In this document: positions 15,271 to 22,352 of the stretch, piece after piece | How the letters are laid out: every line of letters starts with the position of its first letter | Numbering within the stretch: position 1 is the stretch's first letter | Source: Allobosea sp. | Lineage (GTDB): Bacteria; Pseudomonadota; Alphaproteobacteria; Rhizobiales; Beijerinckiaceae | Assembly (NCBI GenBank): GCA_024231975.1 | Contig: JAAEQB010000003.1 | Location: 1-22,483 of the forward strand | DNA length: 22,483 bases | Direction of reading: 5' to 3' | Made by a program: the position numbers and the translations under genes | The notes under the pieces: model-generated | Told to the model about the DNA's origin: nothing | The model's database searches: none | Seen by the model: only the letters and a program-made list of their open reading frames with translations

Positions 15271-15296
15271 GCAAGGCTTTGCCAAGCAAAGCTTTG
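15271..15296. repeat. Palindrome in the MoxR/Kef divergent spacer
   Basis: GCTTTGC (15276-15282) and GCAAAGC (15286-15292) are perfect inverted repeats around CAA. They lie within a near-repeat of CAAGGCTTTG and the self-complementary CAAAGCTTTG. The site is about 40 bp before the antiporter start in a 180-bp divergent spacer, which is less GC-rich than the genes around it. It could be an operator or an mRNA hairpin. No clear -35/-10 pair was found. Confidence 0.35.
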
Positions 15297-15331
15297 AGAT
15301 CAGCAGCTTCGCTTGATTCTTCGAGGGTGAC

Positions 15332-17119
15332 GTGGCCGGGACGATCGATCCTTCCGCCTATCGTGACGCCGTGGTCGTGCTCGCCACGGCCGGCGTGATC
15401 GTGCCCTTCGCCAAGCGTTTCCGCGTCAATTCGGTCGTCGCCTTCATGGCCTGCGGCGCTGTGCTCGGCCCCTATGGCCTCGGCGGCCTCGTCGCCAAGA
15501 TCCCCTTCATCAGCACGATCACGGTCTCGAATGCGGAGGCGCTCGCTGGCCCGGCCGAGCTCGGCGTCGCCTTCCTGCTCTTCGTGATCGGGCTGGAGCT
15601 CTCCTATGAGCGCCTGATGACCATGCGCCGGCTGGTCTTCGGCCTCGGCCTCGGCCAGGTCGCCTTCGGCGCCGCCGCGATCGGCGCCATCGCCATCGCC
15701 TATGGCCAGCCACCGGCGGCGGCATTGCTGATCGGCACGGCGCTCGCCTTGTCCTCGACCGCGATGGTGGTCGAACTGCTCTCGGCCCATCGTCGCATCA
15801 CCTCCTCGGCCGGGCGCGCCAGCTTCGCCATCCTGCTCTGCCAGGACCTGGCGGTGATCCCGCTGCTCTTTCTGGTCAGCGTGCTCGGCGCACAGAACGG
15901 CGGCTCGCTGCTCGTCGGCCTGACCCAGGCGCTGCTGCAGGCGATCGCGGCCGTCGCGGCCATCATCGTCATCGGCCGCCTCGCCATGCGCCCGCTCTTT
16001 CGCCTGGTCGCCTCGACCGATTCCTCCGAGAGCTTCATGGCAGCGACACTGCTGGTCGCGCTCGGCACCGGGCTGATCGCCGCGGCGGCCGGCCTCTCCA
16101 TGGGGCTGGGCGCCTTCATCGCCGGGCTGCTGTTGGCCGAGACGGAATATCGCCGCGCCATCGAGGTGACGATCGAGCCGTTCAAGTCGCTGCTGATCGG
16201 CGTCTTCTTCCTCACCGTCGGCATGAGCGTGAACCCGGCGGCGCTGGCGGCCCAGCCGGTTGCCATCCTGAGCATCGCCGCCGGTCTCTTCCTCGCCAAG
16301 GCCGCGATCACCTTTCTGCTGGCCCGCTATTTCAAGCTCTCCACGCCGACCGCCCTGGAAACCGCGATCATGGTCGGGCCCGGCGGCGAGTTCGCCTTCG
16401 TGCTGCTGACGGCTTCGGTCGCCGCCAAGCTGGTCGACCAGAACGCCGCCTCGCTGGTGCTCGCCGGCGTCTCCCTGACCATGATCTTCCTGCCGCTCGC
16501 CGCCCGCATGGCGCGGACGCTCTCGGCCCGCCTCGCCCCGGCGGTGAAGCTTCCGGACGAAGCGAGCATCCTGCCACCGGACGACCACGCCCCGCGCGCC
16601 ATCGTCGTCGGCCTCGGCCGCGTCGGACGCCTGGTCGGCGAGATGCTCTCGCAGCACAAGGTGCCCTACATCACCGTCGACGCCGACGCGGCCCTGGTCT
16701 CGACGCAGCGCCGCGCCGGCCGGCCGGCCTTCTACGGCAATGCCACCAAACCGGATTTCCTGCGGCTCTGCGGCCTCGAGGAAGCGACCGCGCTGATCGT
16801 CACCATCGACAATCCCCGCGCCGTCGACGAGATCGTCGAAGCTGCGCGCGGCATGCGGCCGGACCTCGTCATCGTCGCCCGCGCCCGCGACGCCAAGCAT
16901 GCCCGCCATCTCTACGAGATCGGCGTCAACGATGCCGTGCCGGAGACGATCGAGGCCAGCCTGCAATTGTCGGAAGCGGCGCTGGTCGGCCTCGGCGTGC
17001 CGATGGGCCTCGTCATCGCCTCGGTACACCAGCGCCGCGACGATTTCCGCAGCGAGCTCAAGCCGCCGAGCGCCCCGCAGCCGGCGCTGCCTCGGCATGC
17101 GCGTTCGCGTCGGCTGTGA
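15332..17119 (+). CDS. Kef-type K+/H+ antiporter (CPA2) with RCK/TrkA-N domain
   Basis: This cation:proton antiporter in the inner membrane probably exports K+ in exchange for H+. The 595-aa product has a Na_H_Exchanger domain with about 12 membrane segments (about 10-395), the Kef-like FAILLCQDLAVIPLL around 165-179, and IMVGPGGEFAFVLLT near 346-360. It is followed by a cytoplasmic TrkA-N (RCK) domain (about 422-545) with the nucleotide motif GLGRVG (427-432) and acidic residues near 449-451. The start is GTG, preceded by GAGGG at a spacing of 4; an in-frame stop at 15314-15316 leaves no other good start. It is close to KefB/KefC in layout, but I cannot tell whether glutathione adducts gate it, and no KefF/KefG ancillary gene is adjacent. 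It is convergent with the glycosyltransferase gene. Confidence 0.88.
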   Translation: MAGTIDPSAYRDAVVVLATAGVIVPFAKRFRVNSVVAFMACGAVLGPYGLGGLVAKIPFISTITVSNAEALAGPAELGVAFLLFVIGLELSYERLMTMRRLVFGLGLGQVAFGAAAIGAIAIAYGQPPAAALLIGTALALSSTAMVVELLSAHRRITSSAGRASFAILLCQDLAVIPLLFLVSVLGAQNGGSLLVGLTQALLQAIAAVAAIIVIGRLAMRPLFRLVASTDSSESFMAATLLVALGTGLIAAAAGLSMGLGAFIAGLLLAETEYRRAIEVTIEPFKSLLIGVFFLTVGMSVNPAALAAQPVAILSIAAGLFLAKAAITFLLARYFKLSTPTALETAIMVGPGGEFAFVLLTASVAAKLVDQNAASLVLAGVSLTMIFLPLAARMARTLSARLAPAVKLPDEASILPPDDHAPRAIVVGLGRVGRLVGEMLSQHKVPYITVDADAALVSTQRRAGRPAFYGNATKPDFLRLCGLEEATALIVTIDNPRAVDEIVEAARGMRPDLVIVARARDAKHARHLYEIGVNDAVPETIEASLQLSEAALVGLGVPMGLVIASVHQRRDDFRSELKPPSAPQPALPRHARSRRL

Positions 17120-17140
17120 CGCCGGGCGATTGACCACGCC

Positions 17141-18241
17141 TCAGGCGAATTCCTTGCGCTCCGTCGGCTCCAAGCGGACGGACAGCGCAGTTGTCGGGGC
17201 CGGCGCCAGTTCGGGGCGCACCGCCTTGCCCGCAGCGGCGGCCTGCATCGCCCGGCGCATATGGCCGTAGAACTGTTCGGCGCTGCTGTGCCAGCTATGG
17301 CGCTGGGCGAGCTGAAGCCCGGCCTCGCGCGGCAGGCGCAAGGCCGAAAGCGCGGCCTGGCGCAGATCCTCGTGCAGCACCGCCGCCTCGCTGCCAGCGA
17401 AGACATCGCTCGGCCCCTGCACTGGGAAGGCCGCCACCGGCAGCCCGCTCGCCGCCGCCTCCAGCAGCACGATACCGAAAGTGTCGGTCAGGCTCGGGAA
17501 GACGAAGACGTCGGAAGAGGCATAGATCGCCGCGAGATCCTCGCCCTCGCGCGCGCCGAGGAAATGCGCCTCGGGGAAGGCACGCTGCAGATCGGCGCGG
17601 GCCGGCCCGTCGCCGACCACGACCTTGCTGCCGGGCAGGCGCAAGGACAGGAAGGCCTCGAGGTTCTTCTCGACCGCGACCCGACCAACGCTGAGGAAGA
17701 TCGGCCGCGGCAGGTCGAGCACGCTCTCCGGGCGCGGATGGAACAGCGAGAGGTCGACGCCGCGCCCCCAGCGCAGGATGCGCTCGAAACCATGCGCCCG
17801 CAGCTCCGCCTCGACGGTGGCGGTCGAGACCATGACGCCTGCCGCAGGCCCGTGGAAACGGCGCAGGAAGCGATAGCTCCAGCTCTCGGGGATCGGCCAG
17901 CGCGCCGCGACATATTGCGGGAAGCGCGTGTGGTAGCTCGTGGTGAAGGTGCGCTTCTGGGCGAGGCAGACAGCGCGCGTCAGCCAGCCGATCGGCCCCT
18001 CGGTCGCGATGTGGATATGGTCGGGACCGAATTCGGCGATACGCCTTGCGATGTGCCGGCGCGTCGCCAGCGCGATGCGGATATCGGGATAGGACGGCAG
18101 GCCGACCTGCCAGAAGCCTTCGGGCGTCAACATCTGCGGGGTGACGCCGAATTCCGGCGCCGCCTCGACCATCCGCTCCAGCGAGCGCACCACGCCGTTG
18201 ATCTGCGGGCGCCAGGCGTCCGTCGCGATCAGGACGCGCAT
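17141..18241 (-). CDS. GT4 glycosyltransferase, probably diacylglycerol glycosyltransferase (Agt-like)
   Basis: This 366-aa GT-B-fold glycosyltransferase belongs to family GT4. The N-terminal acceptor half has RPQINGVVRSLERM (about 11-24) and the Y-H-T-R-F-P motif (103-108). The donor half has SVGRVAVEKN (184-193) and DTFGIVLLEAAASG (253-266), where the usual first Glu of the EX7E motif is Asp253 with Glu261 second. The sequence type is shared with alpha-mannosyltransferases and with Agt, which makes glucosyl- or glucuronosyl-diacylglycerol in phosphate-starved Agrobacterium. The neighbour is a PlcP-like phosphoesterase, and that pairing favours the Agt role (inference). The start ATG overlaps the upstream stop by one base (TGATG) with GAGG at a spacing of 7; a GTG three bases earlier is possible. 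Confidence 0.82.
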   Translation of the reverse strand: MRVLIATDAWRPQINGVVRSLERMVEAAPEFGVTPQMLTPEGFWQVGLPSYPDIRIALATRRHIARRIAEFGPDHIHIATEGPIGWLTRAVCLAQKRTFTTSYHTRFPQYVAARWPIPESWSYRFLRRFHGPAAGVMVSTATVEAELRAHGFERILRWGRGVDLSLFHPRPESVLDLPRPIFLSVGRVAVEKNLEAFLSLRLPGSKVVVGDGPARADLQRAFPEAHFLGAREGEDLAAIYASSDVFVFPSLTDTFGIVLLEAAASGLPVAAFPVQGPSDVFAGSEAAVLHEDLRQAALSALRLPREAGLQLAQRHSWHSSAEQFYGHMRRAMQAAAAGKAVRPELAPAPTTALSVRLEPTERKEFA

Positions 18242-19065
18242 CACGCGGCCTCGACGAGGCTCGGCGCTGGCGTCGGGCGTGCCACGACGGGCGCAAGCTT
18301 CTCGCCCTTCAGGCGATGTTGCGGCCAGCGCACGATCTCGAAGCGGCCATCGTCATGCTCGACCACCGCCGTGCAGCTTTCGACCCAGTCGCCGGTGTTG
18401 ATGTAGGTCAGCCCGCCGATCTCGCGCTGCGCGGCATGGTGGATATGGCCGCAGATCACGCCGTCGGCCTTGTGCCGGCGCGCCTCGTCGGCGAGGCACT
18501 GCTCGAACTCGCCGATATAGTTCACCGCATTCTTGACCTTGTGCTTGGCCCAGGCCGAGAGAGACCAGTGCGGCAGGCGAAGGACGCGGCGGATCTTGTT
18601 GATGCCGTGATTGAGCACGAGCGCGATCGTGTAGGCCCAGTCGCCGAGCAGTGCGAGCCACTTGGCGTTGCGGACCACGAGGTCGAACAGGTCGCCATGG
18701 ATCACCAGCATGCGCTTGCCGTCTGCCGTCTCGTGGACGATGTCGTCGACGAGCGTGATGCCGCCGAACTGCAGGCCGGTATAGTCACGCAGGAAATCGT
18801 CGTGATTGCCGGTGACGTAGATCAGCTTCGAGCCCTTGCGCACCTTGCGCAGCAGCTTCTGCACCACGTCGTTATGCGCCTGCGGGAAGTACCAGCCGCT
18901 CTTCAGCCGCCAACCGTCGATGATGTCGCCAACCAGATAGATCGTCGGGGCGTCATAGGCGCGCAGGAACTCCAGCACGAGATCCGCCTGAGCTCCACGC
19001 GTCCCGAGGTGCAGATCGGAGATGAAGATGCTGCGAACCTGCTTGGCGTCGCTGTCGTCGCTCAT
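18241..19065 (-). CDS. plcP: Calcineurin-like metallophosphoesterase, PlcP-like (LpxH-related)
   Basis: This 274-aa two-metal phosphoesterase shows every expected metal-binding motif: DLHLG (Asp17, His19), GDIIDGW (Asp47), GNHDD (Asn87, His88), IHGD (His123) and GHIHH (His207, His209). Such proteins are often labelled UDP-2,3-diacylglucosamine diphosphatase. This subgroup, however, includes PlcP of Sinorhizobium, which removes the head group of phosphatidylcholine to give diacylglycerol during phosphate limitation. The adjacent Agt-like glycosyltransferase, translationally coupled at TGATG, would then glycosylate that diacylglycerol, so I prefer PlcP. An LpxH-like role in lipid A synthesis remains the main alternative. 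The Shine-Dalgarno is weak. I did not find a convincing Pho box in the 126 bp upstream. Confidence 0.72.
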   Translation of the reverse strand: MSDDSDAKQVRSIFISDLHLGTRGAQADLVLEFLRAYDAPTIYLVGDIIDGWRLKSGWYFPQAHNDVVQKLLRKVRKGSKLIYVTGNHDDFLRDYTGLQFGGITLVDDIVHETADGKRMLVIHGDLFDLVVRNAKWLALLGDWAYTIALVLNHGINKIRRVLRLPHWSLSAWAKHKVKNAVNYIGEFEQCLADEARRHKADGVICGHIHHAAQREIGGLTYINTGDWVESCTAVVEHDDGRFEIVRWPQHRLKGEKLAPVVARPTPAPSLVEAA

Positions 19066-19191
19066 GCTCGCCGACCCATCCGTTGTCAGATGTCTGCGGC
19101 GTGTGTCTGATTTGCACTACGCTTTGATGACGCGGCGGCGAAACCGTGCTTTGCCTGCCCGCACAGGAACGGTTCTTTCCGGGAGACGACA

Positions 19192-19971
19192 ATGGATCTG
19201 GGTATCGCCGGCCGCACGGCCATCGTTTGCGCCTCGAGCAAGGGGCTGGGCCGTGGCTGCGCGCAGGCGCTGGCCGAAGCGGGCTGCACCGTCGTCATCA
19301 ACGGCCGCGACGCCAAGACGCTTGAGGAGACCGCGGCTGCGATTCGCGCCAGCACCGGCGCGACCGTGATCGCCGTCGTCGCCGACGTCTCGACCAAAGC
19401 GGGCCAGGATGCGCTGCTCGCCGCCGCGCCGCACCCGGACATCCTCGTCAACAACAATGGCGGCCCGCCGCCAAAACCCTTCCGCGAGGTGACGCGCGAA
19501 GGCCTGCTCGAAGGCGTGGCGCAGAACATGGCGACGCCGCTCGAGCTGGTGCAGCGCGTCGTCGACGGCATGATCGAGCGGGGCTTCGGCCGCATCATCA
19601 ACATCACCTCGGCGAGCGTGCTGACCCCCCTCACGGGGCTCGACGTCTCCTCCGCCGCACGAGCCGGCCTCACCGCCTTCCTCGCCGGCGTGGCGCGCGA
19701 AATCGCCCATGCCAACGTCACCATCAACAACATCCTGCCCGGCGTGTTCGACACCGACCGGATCAAGACCGCGACCAACAAGGTCGCCGAGATGCAGGGC
19801 ATCAGCATCGAGGAAGCGACGAAGCGGCGGCTCGCGGCCGTCCCGGCCGGCCGCCTGGGCACGCCCGACGAATTCGGCAAGCTCTGCGCCTTCATTTCCA
19901 GCGCCCATGCCGGCTACATCACCGGCCAGAACTTCCTGATCGACGGCGGCTCGTTCCGGACGAACTTCTGA
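19192..19971 (+). CDS. SDR-family protein lacking the canonical Tyr/Lys pair
   Basis: This 259-aa short-chain dehydrogenase/reductase-fold protein of the FabG-like kind has a Gly-rich nucleotide site ASSKGLGRG (14-22), a basic residue after the second strand (NGRD, Arg39) hinting at NADP(H), the NNNGG motif (87-91) and NITSAS with Ser140. The expected YxxxK is replaced by S153-S-A-A-R157, read from DNA TCCTCCGCCGCACGA. The spacing to Ser140 is the usual 13, so this is a real substitution and not a misalignment. The protein may bind a nucleotide without classic SDR catalysis, or use other residues. The C-terminus (NFLIDGGSFRTNF) is normal. The ATG has GGGAG at a spacing of 6. It is divergent from plcP and followed by a terminator, so it is probably monocistronic. 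Confidence 0.88.
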   Translation: MDLGIAGRTAIVCASSKGLGRGCAQALAEAGCTVVINGRDAKTLEETAAAIRASTGATVIAVVADVSTKAGQDALLAAAPHPDILVNNNGGPPPKPFREVTREGLLEGVAQNMATPLELVQRVVDGMIERGFGRIINITSASVLTPLTGLDVSSAARAGLTAFLAGVAREIAHANVTINNILPGVFDTDRIKTATNKVAEMQGISIEEATKRRLAAVPAGRLGTPDEFGKLCAFISSAHAGYITGQNFLIDGGSFRTNF

Positions 19972-19981
19972 CACCGGGCCG

Positions 19982-20013
19982 GCTGGGGCGCGTGAGAATG
20001 CGCCCCGGCTTTT
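19982..20013 (+). terminator. Intrinsic terminator after the SDR gene
   Basis: A 10-bp stem (19982-19991 with 20000-20009; one G-U wobble) with an 8-nt loop runs into TTTT (20010-20013). It lies 11 bp after the SDR stop and 25 bp before the acetyltransferase start. It should separate the two genes transcriptionally, though the short spacing leaves little room for a new promoter. Confidence 0.82.
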
Positions 20014-20037
20014 CGCTTCCAGTACCGATTGAGACCC

Positions 20038-20490
20038 ATGACCATCGCCTACCGCCAAGCCGTTCCCGAGGACACGCCCGCCTGTGTCGTGCTGCGTGGC
20101 ATGACGCGCGAGAACGCCTTCTCGGTCGAGCGCCTCGCGGAAGCAGGCGTCACGCTCGAGAGCTGGCAGGCCGGCATTGCCGACGGCAGCCTGCCCGGTC
20201 ATGTCGCGACCGAGCGCGGCAAGATCGTCGGCTACTGCTTCGGCGAGCGTGAGACCGGCGAAATCGCCGTGCTGGCGTTGCTGCCGGAGCATGAAGGCCA
20301 GGGTGCCGGAAGGACGCTGCTGAACCTCGTCGTTGACGAGTTCAAAGCGCTCGGCTTCGCCAGACTGTTCCTGAGCTGCTCGGCCGATCCTGCCTCACGC
20401 TCCTATGGCTTCTACCGGCATCTTGGCTGGCGCTCGACCGGCAGCTTCGACGATCGCGGCGACGAGATTCTCGAATATCACCTCGCCTGA
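20038..20490 (+). CDS. GNAT-family N-acetyltransferase
   Basis: This 150-aa cytoplasmic acetyltransferase uses acetyl-CoA; the substrate is unknown. The GNAT core is visible: a beta-strand ending IAVLALLPEHEGQGAGRTLL (about 77-96). Here the Q/R-x-x-G-x-G/A pyrophosphate-binding motif is EGQGAGR. Motif B follows as ASRSYGFYRHLGW, the usual Y-x-x-x-G-W region (about 121-133). The length is typical of single-domain members. I chose the ATG at 20038 over a TTG at 20029; the Shine-Dalgarno is weak. It sits between the SDR terminator and the transporter gene, with no obvious functional link to either. Confidence 0.85.
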   Translation: MTIAYRQAVPEDTPACVVLRGMTRENAFSVERLAEAGVTLESWQAGIADGSLPGHVATERGKIVGYCFGERETGEIAVLALLPEHEGQGAGRTLLNLVVDEFKALGFARLFLSCSADPASRSYGFYRHLGWRSTGSFDDRGDEILEYHLA

Positions 20491-20524
20491 CCCGCCTCTT
20501 CATCGCCTCCCGCAGCGCGCCGGT

Positions 20525-20541
20525 CCGATTTGCAAGATCGG
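20525..20541. promoter_or_regulatory. Weak dyad upstream of the transporter gene
   Basis: CCGAT (20525-20529) and ATCGG (20537-20541) are 5-bp inverted repeats around a TTGCAAG core in the 94-bp gap between the acetyltransferase and transporter genes. They may be an operator, but short dyads like this arise by chance in GC-rich DNA. No clear -35/-10 pair was seen. Confidence 0.2.
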
Positions 20542-20584
20542 CGCTTGGAACGGCCCGGCGCCCGTGGTCTAAGGGCTGGACGTC

Positions 20585-21553
20585 TTGCACAAGACTTCCA
20601 GTCCTCGCGCCCGACCTGCTCCCTTGTCACCGCTCCTCGGCATCAGCCTCAAGCTGCTTTCGGCCCTGTCGTTCACGCTGATGTCGGCCGGCATCAAGAC
20701 GCTGGCCTCGCGCTATCCGACCGGCGAGCTCGTCTTCTTCCGCTCTTTCTTCGCGCTGATCCCGCTGATCATCTGGCTGGCCTGGCGCCATGAGTTCCCC
20801 GAGGCACTGAAGACGAACAATCTGCGCGGCCATCTCAAGCGCGGCGTCATCGGCTCGACCGGCATGTTCCTCGGCTTCGCCGCGCTGCACCTGCTGCCGC
20901 TCTCCGATGCGGTCGCGATCGGCTACGCCGCGCCGCTGATCGTCGTCGTGCTGGCGGCGCTGATCCTGAAGGAGCGCGTGCGCATCTATCGCTGGACCGC
21001 CGTCGCCGTCGGCTTCCTCGGTGTGCTCCTGATGCTCTCGCCGCATATGGGCGCGGAAGCCTTCGGCCATGGGCTCTCGGGGGGCCCGGCCATCGGCGCC
21101 CTGCTCGCGCTCGCCGGCGCGTTCTGCTCCGCCTTCGCCTCGGTCGAGGTCCGGCTGCTGACCCATACCGAGAAGACCGGCGCCATCGTGTTCTACTTCA
21201 TGACGCTGACCTCGCTGCTCGGCCTGCTGACGCTTGCGCTCGGCTGGACGGTGCCCGATCTCAAGGACTTCATCCTGCTCGTCACCATCGGCGTGCTCGG
21301 CGGCCTCGGCCAGATGCTGCTGGTCCAGGCCTACCGCTATGGCGATGCCTCGCTGATCGCCCCCTTCGAGTATTCGACGATGATCTGGGCGACCGCGCTC
21401 GGCTGGTTCGTCTTCGGCGAATGGCCGGTGATGGCCGTGCTCCTCGGCTCGCTGATCGTGATCGCCTCGGGCATCTACGTCATCCTGCGCGAGCAGCAGC
21501 TCGGCCTGCTCAGGAAAGAGACGCGCGAGGCCGGCCCGTCCCGTTCCGTCTGA
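20585..21553 (+). CDS. DMT-superfamily (EamA) transporter
   Basis: This 322-aa inner-membrane protein has about ten membrane helices arranged as two EamA repeats (about 18-152 and 168-308). Typical EamA features are FFRSFFALIPLI in the first repeat, ALHLLPLSDAVAIGYAAPLIVVVLAALILKER at the end of the first repeat, and the equivalent AYRYGDASLIAPFEYSTMIWA with FGEWP in the second. Members export or import small metabolites such as amino acids; the substrate cannot be told. The start is TTG at 20585, with AAGGG about 9 bases upstream and an in-frame stop just before at 20570-20572; another TTG at 20624 is possible. The XRE-cupin regulator gene begins about 100 bp downstream on the same strand. 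Confidence 0.85.
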   Translation: MHKTSSPRARPAPLSPLLGISLKLLSALSFTLMSAGIKTLASRYPTGELVFFRSFFALIPLIIWLAWRHEFPEALKTNNLRGHLKRGVIGSTGMFLGFAALHLLPLSDAVAIGYAAPLIVVVLAALILKERVRIYRWTAVAVGFLGVLLMLSPHMGAEAFGHGLSGGPAIGALLALAGAFCSAFASVEVRLLTHTEKTGAIVFYFMTLTSLLGLLTLALGWTVPDLKDFILLVTIGVLGGLGQMLLVQAYRYGDASLIAPFEYSTMIWATALGWFVFGEWPVMAVLLGSLIVIASGIYVILREQQLGLLRKETREAGPSRSV

Positions 21554-21588
21554 CGCCCTCGACTTGCCGCTTGGAGCGATCCGAGGCA

Positions 21589-21604
21589 TTGTCCGCTAGG
21601 ACAA
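21589..21604. promoter_or_regulatory. Palindromic candidate operator of the XRE-cupin gene
   Basis: TTGTCC-GCTA-GGACAA is a perfect 6-bp inverted repeat with a 4-nt centre, about 52 bp before the regulator's ATG. Symmetric sites of this size suit a dimeric HTH protein, so autoregulation is likely. The TTGTCC/TTGACA resemblance means it could also overlap a -35 box; CTATCC at 21617-21622 is a weak -10 candidate. Confidence 0.5.
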
Positions 21605-21656
21605 ACAATCGTTCTCTATCCCAAACGAATTGGGGGAGACGGCAGGCAAGAGCGCA

Positions 21657-22277
21657 ATGGGCATCGAAACCAGGGAACGTGGCGGGCGCGAGCTGGAATC
21701 CGGCGCGCAGGTGATCTCGGGCCAGCTCGGCAAGACGATCCAGCGGCTACGCAAGGCCTATAACCTCTCGCTCTCGGAGCTGGCCGAGCAGTCCGGCGTC
21801 GCCAAGTCGATCATCAGCCAGATCGAGCGCAACGAGACCAATCCGACGCTGGCGACGATCTGGCGGCTGTCGCAGGCGCTCGACGTCTCGATCGAGCGCG
21901 TGCTCTCGACCAATGAGGAAGAGGCCTTCATCGAGAAGATCGCCCGGCCCGACACGCCGATCCTGGTCTCCGAGGATGGCAAGCTGCGCCTCGCCATCAT
22001 CGGCTGGATCAAGACCGTCGAATGGCTGCAATGGTACGAGGTCAGCGCCGAGCCAGGCGGCGAGCTCGATTCGGAAGGCCATCAACGCGGCTCGATCGAA
22101 TCGCTCTCGGTGAGCTCGGGCGAATTCGAGGTCGAGGTCGGCGGCATCACCCAGCGCGCCAAGGCCGGCGAGACCCTGCGCTATCGCTGCGACCGCCAGC
22201 ACGTCGTCCGCTGCATCGGCGACCAGCCCGGCACGGCCTTGATGGTCTGCATCCTCAAGGCGGCAGTGATGGATTGA
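21657..22277 (+). CDS. XRE-family regulator with C-terminal cupin domain
   Basis: This 206-aa transcription factor has an N-terminal helix-turn-helix (about 22-80: IQRLRKAYNLSLSELAEQSG, then AKSIISQIERNETNPTLATIWRLSQAL) and a C-terminal cupin_2 domain (about 115-200, with SIESLSVSSGEFEVEVGG and KAGETLRYRCDRQHVVR). XRE-cupin proteins usually sense a small metabolite through the cupin and control nearby catabolic or transport genes. I chose the ATG at 21657; a TTG at 21630 in the same frame would add nine residues. It follows the EamA transporter on the same strand, and the palindrome at 21589-21604 sits in the spacer between them. Whether it controls the transporter is inference. Confidence 0.88.
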   Translation: MGIETRERGGRELESGAQVISGQLGKTIQRLRKAYNLSLSELAEQSGVAKSIISQIERNETNPTLATIWRLSQALDVSIERVLSTNEEEAFIEKIARPDTPILVSEDGKLRLAIIGWIKTVEWLQWYEVSAEPGGELDSEGHQRGSIESLSVSSGEFEVEVGGITQRAKAGETLRYRCDRQHVVRCIGDQPGTALMVCILKAAVMD

Positions 22278-22334
22278 GGGCCAATAGTCTTTGAGCGCCG
22301 TTTCGGATGGACACGAATGCCGGGCCAAGTTTCA

Positions 22335-22352
22335 TGATCTGAGTGATCTGAG
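22335..22352 (+). repeat. Perfect tandem 9-bp repeat
   Basis: TGATCTGAG occurs twice in direct succession (22335-22343 and 22344-22352), just before the probable left end of the insertion sequence. It may be chance, a remnant of insertion, or part of the IS terminal region. IS3-family target duplications are normally only 3-5 bp, so it is not a standard target duplication. Confidence 0.55.

Noticed and set aside
15242..17137. A 631-codon open frame on the minus strand opposite the Kef antiporter, ending in a gene-like peptide KALLGKALQHKPKLALA
   Set aside because: Its body is a charged, low-complexity Arg/Asp/Glu/Gly-rich product typical of antisense frames in GC-rich genes, while the plus strand encodes a clear antiporter. 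The gene-like tail lies in the spacer but has no independent start.
19066..19191. Possible Pho box between plcP and the SDR gene
   Set aside because: Several TGTC-type words occur (19084, 19091, 19104), but no two CTGTCAT-like repeats have the required 11-base period; the best pairs match about 5 and 3 of 7 positions.
20627..21589. A 320-codon minus-strand frame opposite the EamA transporter
   Set aside because: The product is Asp/Glu/His/Gln-rich without a recognisable domain, while the plus strand gives a textbook ten-helix transporter.
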